Positions 1-9,250 are shown, counted from the stretch's first letter. The stretch: 64,000 nucleotides of DNA from Ardenticatenales bacterium (GCA_020634575.1 JACKBM010000031.1:10398-74397); one strand, 5' to 3'. The notes: generated by a model not told the origin, from the letters alone. Translations and numbers: made by a program.

Positions 1-210
1 TCTGGCACCAACGAAATGGCGATTGGCGCCGGTTTTGCCATCTCCTCGTTCATCGGCGGCTACCTGATTGCCTGGCTGGGTTATCGGGAGCTGTTTCTGT
101 TTGGGTCGGCGCTCACCGTGCTGGGCACCGTCGTTTTTGGTCTCATTTTTTGGCGTCGGTCAGGCCAGACAGCCAGGCCAGCCCCCATTCCACGAGCTCC
201 CAAATTATGA
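1..210 (+). CDS. MFS transporter, C-terminal end (partial)
   Basis: An open frame enters from the left edge and ends at TGA 208-210. The 69 visible codons give two hydrophobic helices (around IGAGFAISSFIGGYLIAW and LFLFGSALTVLGTVVFGLIF), followed by a short basic, proline-rich tail. This matches the last helix pair of a major facilitator transporter. The stop overlaps the next gene's start as ATGA, and that gene is also MFS, so the two are probably co-translated. The substrate cannot be read from this fragment. Confidence 0.72.
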   Translation, partial: SGTNEMAIGAGFAISSFIGGYLIAWLGYRELFLFGSALTVLGTVVFGLIFWRRSGQTARPAPIPRAPKL

Positions 211-1391
211 TCGTCAACTTACCTCTGCATCGCCTGCCGGCCCAGCCCCTGACCGTGGCGGCAAGCCATTTTTCGCTCGAGCTTCTCGGCAATATCCTCC
301 CGTTGGTCTATCCTCTGCTGATTGCCCAGCGCGGTTTTGACTATGGGCAGATCGGCACCATCGCTCTCATCGGCGGCCTCTGCGGTTCAATTACCCAGCT
401 CTTCTTCGGGGCGCTGGTGGACCGTTGGGATGCGCGCAAACAGGCGATCCTGAGCATTGCCTGGATGGGCGTGGGGATGGGGATCGTGGGGATGGTGGGG
501 TCGATAGGCTGGCTGATAGTGATTGTCAGTTTAGCCAAGCTTGCTTCGGCCGCTTACCATCCGGCCGGTGCCGCTCTGACCAATTTCGCCAGCAGCCAAT
601 CAAAAGGCAAATCTTTCTCGTACTTTTCCGTCGGCGGCAGCCTGGGCTCGGCGCTGTGCCCCTTACTCATGGGGCTGGCCCTGGGCCATTGGGGGTTACC
701 CGGCACGCTGGTCCTTCTGCCCACCGGGCTGCTCCTGGCTGCTTTGCTCTGGTCTCCCCTGGGCCGCATCCCGCTGACCAAAGTAGCTACCAGAGAGGGT
801 AAACGGGGCGGTAAGCGCGGCCCGCTCATGGCGCTCCTGCCCATTGTCTTCCTGGTCGGCACCAACTCCTGGACCTCTGGGACGCTGAATACCTATTTGC
901 CGGAATGGTTTGCCAGTCAGGGCAACTCTCTGGCCCTGGCCAGCGGCGCCTTCTCCCTGATGCTCATCATGACCAGCATCGGCAATATCGCCGGCGGTCG
1001 CATTGCGGATCGCCTCGGCAATGAACAGGTCGTCATCACCTGCATGATCCTGCTCCCGCTCTTCTTCTGGGGCTTAATCCATCTGACCGGCCTGCTGCAG
1101 TTCGTCGCCCTGGCCCTGATCGGCATCACCGTCGGCGCCACCACGCCCTGTTACCTGGTGATGGCTCAGGATGCCTGGCCCGATGCCATCGGTCTGGCCT
1201 CGTCACTGGTGATGGGGGTCGCCTGGTTGCCCTCCAGCCTGGGCGCCTGGGTCGTCGGCCTGATTGCTGACCGTAGCTCGCTCACCTTTGCGCTTTCCAC
1301 CCTGACCTTTGTGCCCCTGTTGGGCGTCGCCGTCTTGCTGCTTGGCATCTGGTGGAATCACCACCACCCTCCAGATACCAGCAACTTTTGA
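207..1391 (+). CDS. MFS transporter, fosmidomycin-resistance (Fsr)-like
   Basis: A 394-residue integral membrane protein with about 12 hydrophobic helices. The N-terminus, with HFSLELLGNILPLVYPLL then an FGALVDRW loop between helices 2 and 3, resembles the Fsr-type branch of MFS efflux proteins (family knowledge). I chose ATG 207 because it overlaps the upstream stop as ATGA and because the family's first helix begins right after it. An in-frame ATG at 150 would overlap the upstream gene by 61 bases and add 19 non-hydrophobic residues. Role: proton-coupled export of a small molecule, substrate unknown. The 132 bases after it hold nested short inverted repeats. Confidence 0.82.
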   Translation: MIVNLPLHRLPAQPLTVAASHFSLELLGNILPLVYPLLIAQRGFDYGQIGTIALIGGLCGSITQLFFGALVDRWDARKQAILSIAWMGVGMGIVGMVGSIGWLIVIVSLAKLASAAYHPAGAALTNFASSQSKGKSFSYFSVGGSLGSALCPLLMGLALGHWGLPGTLVLLPTGLLLAALLWSPLGRIPLTKVATREGKRGGKRGPLMALLPIVFLVGTNSWTSGTLNTYLPEWFASQGNSLALASGAFSLMLIMTSIGNIAGGRIADRLGNEQVVITCMILLPLFFWGLIHLTGLLQFVALALIGITVGATTPCYLVMAQDAWPDAIGLASSLVMGVAWLPSSLGAWVVGLIADRSSLTFALSTLTFVPLLGVAVLLLGIWWNHHHPPDTSNF

Positions 1392-1403
1392 CGGTCTCAA
1401 AGC

Positions 1404-1436
1404 AGTATGCCATACTGGTACTCTAATAGAACCAGT
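1404..1436. promoter_or_regulatory. Nested short inverted repeats between MFS genes
   Basis: AGTATG (1404-1409) pairs with CATACT (1411-1416), and ACTGGT (1414-1419) pairs with ACCAGT (1431-1436). They lie in the 132-base gap upstream of the MFS-HEAT gene. They could form an operator or a weak terminator. There is no U-tract, so an operator is the better guess. Low confidence. Confidence 0.25.
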
Positions 1437-1523
1437 GACGCATGGTAACGTTCGGCTGGCAGCTCAATCCTCCACAATTGACAAGCGCCCGCCGGGACGG
1501 CCAACCAATCATAAGGAATCCCG

Positions 1524-3767
1524 ATGAGTGCCGCTCACATCGCTGAGCCGACCAACGCGGAAAAGATACGTTTGCTCCCCTGGAGCATTGCGTCTAACGC
1601 GGCCAATACGGTGTTTGTCCATTACACCTTTTTTGGCTCGGCTTTTGTCCTCTTTCTAAATGAGTTGCAGCTGAACAATGCCCAGATCGGTCTACTGCTC
1701 TCATTTTTTCCCTTCTTTGGTCTTATCGCTATTTTCATCGCACCCCGTGTTGCCCGTTATGGCTACAAGCGGACCTTCCTGACCTTTTTCGGCACCCGGA
1801 AGATCATCACAGCGCTGCTATTGTTCACGCCCATGCTGGCCCAATGGGGCGGCCCGCAATTAACGCTCTATTTTGTGATGCTGATCGTCATCCTGGTGGC
1901 CCTGTGCCGGGCCGTAGCCGAAACGGCCTGGATTCCCTGGGCCCAGGAATACGTCCCCAACGCCATCCGGGGCAAATACAGCGCGACAAACAGCATTGTT
2001 TCCAACCTGACCGGTGTCATCGCGACCTCAATCGCCGGCGCGATCATCGGCGCCTCGTTGGGGTTGGGACGCTTCATGGTGTTGATCGGCATTGGCGTCA
2101 TTGCCGGGCTCATTTCTGTCTGGGCGGCCTCCTTTCGCCCGGGCGGGGCGCCACTGGAGCCGTCCGCGGATGCCTCCCTCTCCCTGGCCGGCCTGCGCAG
2201 TTCCTGGGCCGACCGCAATCTACGTAATTTCCTCATTGGATTTGGCCTGATCACCCTGGCGACCGTCCCGATGGTCTCCTTCATCCCGGTCTTCATGGAA
2301 AATGAGATTGGCCTCAATTCCGGGGAAATTGTCTGGCTGCAGACGGCCACGTTGATCGGCGGCCTGGCCTCAACTTATCTCTGGGGCTGGGCGTCCGACC
2401 GCTATGGCGGCAAACCGGTGATGATTACCGGGCTGGTTGCGCGCCTTTTGTTGCCGCTGGGTTGGCTCTGGCTGCCATTGGCCGGTCCGCTCAGCCTGCC
2501 AATTGCCCTGGGCATCGCCATCCTGCAGGGCGCCACTGACATCGGCTGGGCCCTTGGCTCCTCCCGCTTGCTCTACGTCAGCATCGTGCCCCCGGAAAAG
2601 CGGGTCGAATATACGGCGCTCTACTCGGCCGCAGTGGGTCTGTTTGGCGGCGTCAGCCAGTTGTTGGGCGGCCGGCTACTGGATCTGTTCGGCGGTCTAC
2701 AGGGCGAACTTCTTTTCTTCCCCCTGAACCCTCATGTCCCCCTGTTCCTGTTCGGTTTATTTGTGCCGCTCATCAGCCTATTCCTTTTTAGCCGGGTTGA
2801 TGCGGATAGCCGCTTCTCATTCAGCGAATTTGCCGGTTTATTCATTCACGGCAATCCGTTTCTGGCCCTGACCACCCTGCCCCGCTACTACTGGGCCAAA
2901 GATGAGGCCCGGGCCGTGGACATGACCGCCCGGCTGGGCCAATCCCAGAGTCACCTGACCGTCGAAGAGCTGCTGGATGCTCTGGTGGACCCCCGCTTCA
3001 ATGTTCGCTTTGAGGCGATCATCGCCATCGCCCGTATGCGACCGGATCCCCGCCTGATCACCGCCCTGCGCAAAATCATGGAAGGGACGGAGCTTTCCCT
3101 GAGCGTGGTCGCTGCCTGGGCGTTGGGCCGCATCGGCGATGAGCATGCGCTCAAGACGTTGCGGGGTGGCCTGGATTCGGACTATAAGTCCATCCGGGCC
3201 CATGCCGCCCGCGCCCTGGGCGCCCTGGGTGACAAACAGGTCGGCCCGTTACTGCTGGCGCGACTGGGCGAAGAAGAGGACAAGGGGCTACAGATGGCTT
3301 ACGCCTCGGCGCTGGGCAATTTGCAGATGCACGAGGCCACCAGTCAGCTCCTCAACATGCTGCAAACGACGGCCAACCCCGGCGCCCGCCTTGAGCTGGC
3401 GCTTTCCCTGGCCCGCATCATCGGCGACGAGCCCAACTTCATCAACCTGCTGCGCCGCTTCCGCAATGACGCCGCTACAACCAGTGCCCAGGAGGTACGC
3501 GGTCTGGCTGGCAAGGTACCGGCCGGTTGGCCCGACGCAGCCACCATAGAGCAAACCCTGCGCCGCAGCAGCACCGCCTTCGCCGAAAACCGGCTGGCCG
3601 CTGGCGCGACCTTGCTGCATGAAGCCCTGATCAAACAGGCCCAAACCCGCGCCGACGGCAACACCCAGCATATTCAGGAGGCCTGTTTGGAACATCTCGT
3701 CAGCTACGACATCGAACACCCGGAGTATTTGCTGCTGCTGCTGCATTCGCTGCGCGCGGGCTGGTAG
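1524..3767 (+). CDS. MFS transporter fused to C-terminal HEAT repeats
   Basis: A 747-residue protein. Residues about 15-430 form a 12-helix major facilitator domain, with a WGWASDRYGGK loop as the second-half copy of the MFS cytoplasmic signature. Residues about 475-645 are a run of HEAT-like helical repeats, recognisable as recurring units such as VVAAWALGRIGDEHALKTL and ARALGALGDKQVGPLLLARL. A helical tail follows. MFS proteins are normally 400-450 residues, so the last 300 residues are an added cytoplasmic domain, presumably for protein binding or regulation. A start at ATG 1524 follows AAGGAATCCCG. The next gene begins five bases after its stop, suggesting an operon with the deacylase. 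Confidence 0.85.
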   Translation: MSAAHIAEPTNAEKIRLLPWSIASNAANTVFVHYTFFGSAFVLFLNELQLNNAQIGLLLSFFPFFGLIAIFIAPRVARYGYKRTFLTFFGTRKIITALLLFTPMLAQWGGPQLTLYFVMLIVILVALCRAVAETAWIPWAQEYVPNAIRGKYSATNSIVSNLTGVIATSIAGAIIGASLGLGRFMVLIGIGVIAGLISVWAASFRPGGAPLEPSADASLSLAGLRSSWADRNLRNFLIGFGLITLATVPMVSFIPVFMENEIGLNSGEIVWLQTATLIGGLASTYLWGWASDRYGGKPVMITGLVARLLLPLGWLWLPLAGPLSLPIALGIAILQGATDIGWALGSSRLLYVSIVPPEKRVEYTALYSAAVGLFGGVSQLLGGRLLDLFGGLQGELLFFPLNPHVPLFLFGLFVPLISLFLFSRVDADSRFSFSEFAGLFIHGNPFLALTTLPRYYWAKDEARAVDMTARLGQSQSHLTVEELLDALVDPRFNVRFEAIIAIARMRPDPRLITALRKIMEGTELSLSVVAAWALGRIGDEHALKTLRGGLDSDYKSIRAHAARALGALGDKQVGPLLLARLGEEEDKGLQMAYASALGNLQMHEATSQLLNMLQTTANPGARLELALSLARIIGDEPNFINLLRRFRNDAATTSAQEVRGLAGKVPAGWPDAATIEQTLRRSSTAFAENRLAAGATLLHEALIKQAQTRADGNTQHIQEACLEHLVSYDIEHPEYLLLLLHSLRAGW

Positions 3768-3772
3768 GCAAA

Positions 3773-4735
3773 ATGACGCTGTTTTCCTTACCGGCCGGTC
3801 AGAAACAGGCCACCTGGGTTCCCCTGGCGCCCCGCAGCGGCGGCGGTCAATGGCAGCTGCCTCTGCTCATCATCCAGGGCGCCCGGCCAGGGCCAACACT
3901 GGCCGTCAGCGCCGGCGTCCATGGCGACGAATACGAAGGGATCGCGGCGATTCGGACCCTTTACGACGGTCTGGCGCCAAACCAGCTCAGCGGCCGCCTG
4001 CTCATGATCCCGGTCTGCAATGGGCCGGCTTTTGAGGCCGGCACGCGCAATAGTCCGGTGGATGGGCTGAACCTGGCCCGCGTCTTCCCCGGGGACAGCG
4101 GCGGCACGCTCACCCAGCGCATCGCCGCCTGGATGCACCACCATTTCCTGCCCGAAGCTGACTTCTACATCGACCTGCACAGCGGCGGGGTTGCGTATGA
4201 CATCCCGACGTTGATCGGCTATGGCGTGGGGGATGATGCTCTGGGGCAGGCATCTCGGACGGCGGCTGAGGCATTTGGCGCGCCGGTGCTCTGGGGCCAT
4301 CCGCTGCCCCATCCACCCGGCCGGACCATCAGCTCGGCAACGGCGCTGGGCATCCCCTCGTTGTACACCGAGGCGCCGGGCGGCGGCTTTGCCCGGCCGG
4401 CCGATGTGGCCTGTTTTGGGCGGGGCGTCCAGAATGTCATGCGCCATCTGGGCATCTTGCCAGGCGCCATCGAGAAAGCAGCCGTTACCCATGACCTGCT
4501 GGGCAGCGGCGACCTGGACCGGGTGCTGGCGGCACCGGCCGGTGGCTTCTTCCAGCCTGAGGTCAGCTTGCTGGATGAGGTAAAGGCCGGCGACCAGCTG
4601 GGCACCATCTACGACCTGCTGGGTCAGCCATTGGCCACGCTCCAGGCCGAGCAGAGCGGTATCGTCATCATGCTGCGCCGCTTACAACGGGTACAGGCCG
4701 GCGACGGGCTGGTGCATCTGACCAACCGCAGGTGA
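3773..4735 (+). CDS. Succinylglutamate desuccinylase/aspartoacylase family zinc hydrolase
   Basis: A 320-residue M14-like zinc deacylase. The metal-binding motif HGDEYEG supplies H50 and E53. The third ligand, H136, is in YIDLHSGG, and the probable general base E200 is in TEAPGGG. The motif NLARVFPG after helix 3 is also typical of this family (AstE/aspartoacylase/ectoine-hydrolase DoeB-like). It should cleave an N-acyl group or amide from an amino-acid-like substrate in the cytoplasm, but the substrate is not determined. It starts five bases after the MFS-HEAT gene and is followed by an M24 peptidase, so this cluster may import and hydrolyse acylated or peptide-like nutrients (inference). 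Confidence 0.85.
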   Translation: MTLFSLPAGQKQATWVPLAPRSGGGQWQLPLLIIQGARPGPTLAVSAGVHGDEYEGIAAIRTLYDGLAPNQLSGRLLMIPVCNGPAFEAGTRNSPVDGLNLARVFPGDSGGTLTQRIAAWMHHHFLPEADFYIDLHSGGVAYDIPTLIGYGVGDDALGQASRTAAEAFGAPVLWGHPLPHPPGRTISSATALGIPSLYTEAPGGGFARPADVACFGRGVQNVMRHLGILPGAIEKAAVTHDLLGSGDLDRVLAAPAGGFFQPEVSLLDEVKAGDQLGTIYDLLGQPLATLQAEQSGIVIMLRRLQRVQAGDGLVHLTNRR

Positions 4736-4857
4736 ACTAAATCAGCTATTCCCGGCTGACAATACCCCCTTCCACCACAATCACGCCCGCGCGAAGGTCA
4801 TAGAGGCGATCATGAATAAGACTCAGCTGCCTTTCTCCCAACCGCGTTATGACAAAT

Positions 4858-4890
4858 CAACCCGACGGGTTGGCGGACCCGACGGGTTGG
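4858..4890. repeat. CCCGACGGGTTGG palindromic repeat, two units
   Basis: CAACCCGACGGGTTGG (4858-4873) is followed after four bases by CCCGACGGGTTGG (4878-4890). Each unit is a near-perfect palindrome around CCCGACGGG. The same units recur at 41,108-41,173. They sit in a gap just before the M24 peptidase, which argues for a REP-like intergenic element and against translation through it. Confidence 0.7.
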
Positions 4891-4941
4891 GCAACCCCTC
4901 AGCCGGTTGCCGGAGATGATAGCAGACGGTATAAGAGTGTG

Positions 4942-6069
4942 ATGAACCAGCCGCAGCGCGACCAAACCCAACAGCTACTCCGGGAGCGCGGCCTGAGCCG
5001 CGCTCTGTTTGCCGACCCGGCCAACATCACCTGGCTGACCGGCGTGCCCCTCCCCTGGCGAGCCGGCGCCTTTCTTTACGCCGGCGGGCCACCGCTACTC
5101 TGGTATGAGGCGGGCCAGTTTACCCTGATCCTGATGGCCGGCCACGATGGCGAGGCGGCGGAATTTGCCGCCCAGCCGGGCTGCGCCGTTCAAACTTATG
5201 AAGGGTACGCTTATGAACGGCAACCGGCCGGTGCCCAAAACTTGCAGGCAACATTGGCCGCGCTGATCCGCTCCAGCCGCGGCGGCCCGATTGGCATCGA
5301 AAGCGGCCATTTGCCCGTCGCTTTGCTGGATATCCTCACCAGCCAACAGCCGCCAGACACCATCTTCACCCCCATCGACGGCTGGTTGGCCCCGCTGCGC
5401 CTCATCCGCACCAACGAAGAGCTGGCCCGGATGCGCGCCAATTTTGCCCTGATCGCCGAGGCCCAGGCCGCTTGCCCCGCCGCGATTCGGCCGGGTAACA
5501 CGGAGCTGGCTGTGTGGCATGCGGCGCACACCGCCCTGCAGCAAGCCGCTGGGATGACCCTGCCTCTGGGCAACGACTGCACTGTCGGCCGGCGAATGGG
5601 TGGGCCGCCTCAGCCGGTCGAAATCCTGCCAACGGACTCGTTTATCGTCGACCTCAGCACCATCTGGCGGGGTTACTGGAGTGATAGTTGTGTAACCTAT
5701 TACGCGACGGCGCCATCGCCGCAGCAGGTTGCCATGCATCGGGCCGTGGCTGAGGCGCTGGAGCTGGCTATCTCGCTGGCCAAACCGGGCGCCCGCTGCC
5801 GCGACATTGACCAGGCCGTGCGCCAACAGCTGCTTGACCAGGGTTACCCAACCTATCCGCACCACACCGGCCACGGTATCGGCGTTATCGGCCACGAGGC
5901 GCCGCGGGTGACGCCGCACAGCGACGAACGGCTGCAGGCGGGCATGGTCATCATGCTGGAACCGGGCATCTATTACCCCGGGGAAACCGGCGTACGCCTG
6001 GAACATGCTGTGCTGGTCACGGCATCCGGGCCGGAAATCCTGACGCCGTACGATTTGAACATCCCCTGA
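4942..6069 (+). CDS. M24 family Xaa-Pro aminopeptidase-like metallopeptidase
   Basis: A 375-residue cytoplasmic peptidase with the pita-bread fold. Residues 1-140 are the creatinase-like N-terminal domain and the rest is the catalytic domain. All five dinuclear-metal ligands are visible: D in FIVDLS, D in YWSDSC, H in GHGIG, E in MLEPGIY and E in VRLEHAV. I chose ATG 4942 (MNQPQRDQ) rather than ATG 4849, since the extra 31 residues would be encoded by the palindromic repeat. It likely releases N-terminal residues next to proline, or is a related dipeptidase. The exact specificity cannot be told. Confidence 0.88.
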   Translation: MNQPQRDQTQQLLRERGLSRALFADPANITWLTGVPLPWRAGAFLYAGGPPLLWYEAGQFTLILMAGHDGEAAEFAAQPGCAVQTYEGYAYERQPAGAQNLQATLAALIRSSRGGPIGIESGHLPVALLDILTSQQPPDTIFTPIDGWLAPLRLIRTNEELARMRANFALIAEAQAACPAAIRPGNTELAVWHAAHTALQQAAGMTLPLGNDCTVGRRMGGPPQPVEILPTDSFIVDLSTIWRGYWSDSCVTYYATAPSPQQVAMHRAVAEALELAISLAKPGARCRDIDQAVRQQLLDQGYPTYPHHTGHGIGVIGHEAPRVTPHSDERLQAGMVIMLEPGIYYPGETGVRLEHAVLVTASGPEILTPYDLNIP

Positions 6070-6257
6070 CCTGTTTCTGTCACCATCTCTAAATCCAAAC
6101 AGCCCAATCCCGTCAGACATTTGACGTATGGTCGGGGCTGAAAACGGAACATTCCGCCCGGCCATTTCGGCTGATGCACCGATCCTCGTTCAAGCCAACA
6201 GGCCTAAGCTTAGGCTGTCTTGTTAAACGCAGATTGCGAACGAGCGAGGAAACAGAA

Positions 6258-6887
6258 ATGGATATCAGCCTTCAAGCCGAAGTTGTTTGCCAGGACGGCA
6301 CCCGGGGTCGCCTGGAATGCATCATCCTCAACCCGATTAACGACCGAATTACCCATCTGGCCATCGGAACTGGCGGGCTGGTCGGGCAAGCTTATCTGGT
6401 GCCGCTGGCCTTTGTGCGCCACAGCAGCCCCGAAAGGATTGAGCTGACCTGTACCAGTGCAGAACTGGTCGAAATGGAACCTTTTGTGCGGACCCATTTT
6501 ATCGGCCCCAAAGACCCGGAATATGATTCGTATTTGGCGTCCGAATTGGCTTACGATCCGGCCGGTAGCCTGCTCTGGCCCTACGTTCCGGCCGATCCAC
6601 GGGCCATTAATCTGGGCGAAGAGCAGATCCCGGCGGGCGAGTTGGGCATTCACCGCGGCGCAACCGTGCAGGCCACCGACGGCGCCATCGGCCATGTCAA
6701 CGAGTTCATCATCAATCCGGAGAACAACCATATCAGCCACCTGGTCTTGCGAACCGGTTACCTGTGGAACCGCCATGAAGTCACGGTCCCGGTAGCTGAA
6801 ATCGAGCGTATCGGCACCGACACCGTCTACCTCAAGCTGAACAAGCATCAGGTACGCGCCCTGCCGGACGTACCCGTCGGCCAGTAA
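6258..6887 (+). CDS. PRC-barrel domain protein with two barrel-like halves
   Basis: A 209-residue soluble protein. Two beta-rich segments (residues about 5-60 and 125-200) share a pattern of [G-x-G/R-(V/L)-x-(D/E)-hhhhP-x-(N/D)-x-I-(S/T)-H-L], for example IGHVNEFIINPENNHISHL. This fits PRC-barrel domains, which bind partners such as RNA-processing or photosynthetic proteins. ATG 6258 follows GAGGAAACAGAA, a good ribosome-binding site; an upstream ATG at 6174 has none. It stands alone between two gaps, and its function here is unknown. Confidence 0.72.
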   Translation: MDISLQAEVVCQDGTRGRLECIILNPINDRITHLAIGTGGLVGQAYLVPLAFVRHSSPERIELTCTSAELVEMEPFVRTHFIGPKDPEYDSYLASELAYDPAGSLLWPYVPADPRAINLGEEQIPAGELGIHRGATVQATDGAIGHVNEFIINPENNHISHLVLRTGYLWNRHEVTVPVAEIERIGTDTVYLKLNKHQVRALPDVPVGQ

Positions 6888-7162
6888 GGCAGCTACAGGC
6901 TGCCTGAACACTGCCTTACCGGTCGGGCCGCCAGCCCGGGCAGAGGGATTGGAAGATGAACAATGACCATCAAATGCGTCATTTGTCGTAGATAAACGTG
7001 AATCGCGTAGCCCATTTGCCGTAAATAATTGCGGTCAAAGCTCGGTTTCCCCGGCAACCAGGTCCGGTTATGCTTTAGCAGGCAGGGAACATCTGGTAAC
7101 GATGATGCGAGCGATTCACCAACAACGACACATTTGTGGCCGAATCGGGCCAGGAACGGCTG

Positions 7163-7828
7163 ATGTTTAAGACAAATCTGTTCCTGACCAGCTTAATCAT
7201 CCTACTGGCAGCTGTTTCCCTCTTCTTTTTGCTTAAACTCCTATTCCGGTCGCTTGCCAGGCAAAAATCAGAGCGCCAAAGGGAAAAACAGAAAATCAGC
7301 GACTTCGTCGCTCGTTATGGACGAACACCCATGGACCAATTTCTATTACAGCCAGGTCGCACATACTGGTTTTCACCACACGGCTCAGTTGTTGGCTACA
7401 TCCGCTACGCGCAGAATGTTGTCGGCCTGGGTGACCCGGTGGGGCCGGCCGAGGATATTGCCGGCGCTATTATCAGCTTCCGCGATTATTGCCATGCCCA
7501 CGGCTGGCAACCGGCCTTCTACCAGATCCGCCCGGCCAACATCAGCCATTACCAGGCCGCCGGCTTTGGCACAGCGCCGCTCGAACAGGCGCCGCTCCCT
7601 CTGTACGCCCAGCTGACATTGCCAGCCAGTGATGAACCGGACCCTATGTACTACATCGCCTTTCCCAGCCCGGAGAGCGTGCCGGCTATTCATCAAGCAG
7701 TCAGGCGAGCCCAGAGCAAGCCAACAGCCTGGCAACAGCTCTGGCAAGGGCTGGCCCACTGGTCGCATCACCATGAATCGCAACTTTCCGTCGGTCTCAA
7801 TTCGGTGGAAGACGATCCACGCCACTGA
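7163..7828 (+). CDS. Membrane-anchored DUF2156 (LPG-synthase-like) protein, truncated domain
   Basis: 221 residues. An N-terminal membrane helix (about residues 5-28) precedes a basic linker, then a segment typical of DUF2156, the GNAT-like catalytic region of MprF lysyl-phosphatidylglycerol synthases: GSVVGYIRYAQNVVGLGDPVGP and GWQPAFYQI are clear. DUF2156 domains are about 300 residues. Here the second GNAT half is missing and replaced by about 70 residues with no recognisable motif. A catalytic role is therefore doubtful. The start at ATG 7163 (MFKTNLF) follows AGGAACGG; an in-frame ATG lies at 7136. Confidence 0.6.
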   Translation: MFKTNLFLTSLIILLAAVSLFFLLKLLFRSLARQKSERQREKQKISDFVARYGRTPMDQFLLQPGRTYWFSPHGSVVGYIRYAQNVVGLGDPVGPAEDIAGAIISFRDYCHAHGWQPAFYQIRPANISHYQAAGFGTAPLEQAPLPLYAQLTLPASDEPDPMYYIAFPSPESVPAIHQAVRRAQSKPTAWQQLWQGLAHWSHHHESQLSVGLNSVEDDPRH

Positions 7829-8008
7829 GACGGATTGGCGGCGTGCTTCCGGCCGGTTCAACCCTGATTGCCCTACACTTACAGGAAAAAAGATGCCCAG
7901 CCAGACCCGGCAGTCTCATCTTGCCCACAGAATGTTTGTAGCTCCACATGATGCAGGGTATACAGGAGCCAGGGGCCAGCGACAAAATGGCCTGAAGGAG
8001 ATCTGTTT

Positions 8009-9250
8009 ATGAACATGCGGAGCCTAACACGTATTTTTCTTGGGCTGCTGGCTGCCGTCGTCCTGGTGACGGTAGGGCTGGCCGGCGGCCTGATCCTGGG
8101 TCGAACCATGGCCCAACCCTCTTTGCAACTGGAAAGCGGTGCTGACGGCCAGCTGATTGACGAGGCCTGGCAGACCATTCAGGACAACTATGTGGACCAG
8201 GCGGTCCTGACCGACGAGACTCTTACCTACGGCGCCATCGACGGCATCGTACAGGCGCTGGGCGATACGGGCCACAGCCGCTTCCTGACGCCGGCGATGG
8301 TTGCCGCCCAACATGAATACACCTCGGGCGAATTTGAGGGGATCGGCGCCTATGTGGAAAGTCAGGATGGCATCGTGGTGATTGTGTCGCCCATCGATAA
8401 CTCACCGGCGCAGGCGGCCGGCCTGTTGCCCGGCGACATGATCCTGGCGGTGGATGGCGAGGATGTCACCAACATGCCGGTCTCAGAGGTAGTCGGGCGG
8501 GTGTTGGGACCGGCCGGTAGCGAGGTCACCCTCACCATTTTCACACCAGCAACGGAGACAACCCGGGATGTCACCGTCACCCGGGCCAAAATTGAACTGG
8601 AAAATGTCCGCTGGGCGCAACTACCCGGAACCACACTGGCCCACGTCCGCATCGCCGCCTTCAGCGACGGCGTCAGTGAGGACCTGGTGGCAGCGCTGCA
8701 AGAGATCCAGGCCGCTGGCCTGACTGGCGTCGTCCTGGACCTGCGCAACAACCCGGGCGGCCTGCTGACGGAGGCCGTCGGCGTAACCAGCCAGTTCCTG
8801 CCTGAAGATAGTGTTGTCTTGCAGCGCCAGAATGCCCAGGGCGAGATCAGCCTGGAAACGGCCATTGGCGATGGGGCCGCCCTTACCATCCCGGTCGTCG
8901 TGTTGATCAACCAGGGCAGCGCCAGCGCCAGCGAAATTGTCGCCGGCGCCTTGCAGGACGCTGAGCGGGCGCAGCTTGTCGGTATGACCACCTTTGGCAC
9001 CGGCACCGTGCTGCGTGAATTCTCCCTGTCCGACGGCTCGGCCATGCTGCTGGCGACGGAGCTGTGGCTGACACCGGCCGGCCGCGTCATCTGGCACAAA
9101 GGGGTGGAGCCGGACCTGATGGTGGATCTACCGGCCGGTACCGTCCTGCTCAGCCCGGAACGGGAAGCACAGCTCAGCGCCGCCGAGTTGCAGGCCAACC
9201 CGGATGAACAGCTCCTTCAGGCCATCACCTTACTGGAGAATACGCAATAG
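8009..9250 (+). CDS. S41 family carboxy-terminal processing protease-like protein
   Basis: A 413-residue exported protease homologue. An N-terminal membrane anchor (residues 8-32) is followed by a helical region, a PDZ domain (about 95-180) and an S41 catalytic core. The catalytic serine S306 is present in SASEIV. The lysine 25 residues later, normally in FGKG, is replaced by T331 in TFGTGTV. The classical Ser-Lys dyad is therefore incomplete, although the rest of the core (NNPGG, LSDGSAMLLATE, LTPAGR) is well kept. It may use another base or bind without cleaving. The ribosome-binding site AAGGAG stands seven bases before ATG. Confidence 0.85.
   Translation: MNMRSLTRIFLGLLAAVVLVTVGLAGGLILGRTMAQPSLQLESGADGQLIDEAWQTIQDNYVDQAVLTDETLTYGAIDGIVQALGDTGHSRFLTPAMVAAQHEYTSGEFEGIGAYVESQDGIVVIVSPIDNSPAQAAGLLPGDMILAVDGEDVTNMPVSEVVGRVLGPAGSEVTLTIFTPATETTRDVTVTRAKIELENVRWAQLPGTTLAHVRIAAFSDGVSEDLVAALQEIQAAGLTGVVLDLRNNPGGLLTEAVGVTSQFLPEDSVVLQRQNAQGEISLETAIGDGAALTIPVVVLINQGSASASEIVAGALQDAERAQLVGMTTFGTGTVLREFSLSDGSAMLLATELWLTPAGRVIWHKGVEPDLMVDLPAGTVLLSPEREAQLSAAELQANPDEQLLQAITLLENTQ

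Noticed and set aside
4849..4941. Upstream ATG for the M24 peptidase
   Set aside because: The extra 31 codons are read through the CCCGACGGGTTGG repeat, which elsewhere is intergenic.
5095..6165. Long minus-strand frame (356 codons) opposite the M24 peptidase
   Set aside because: It mirrors the codons of the peptidase, whose metal ligands are all in frame on the plus strand. Composition is Arg/Gly-rich with no motif.
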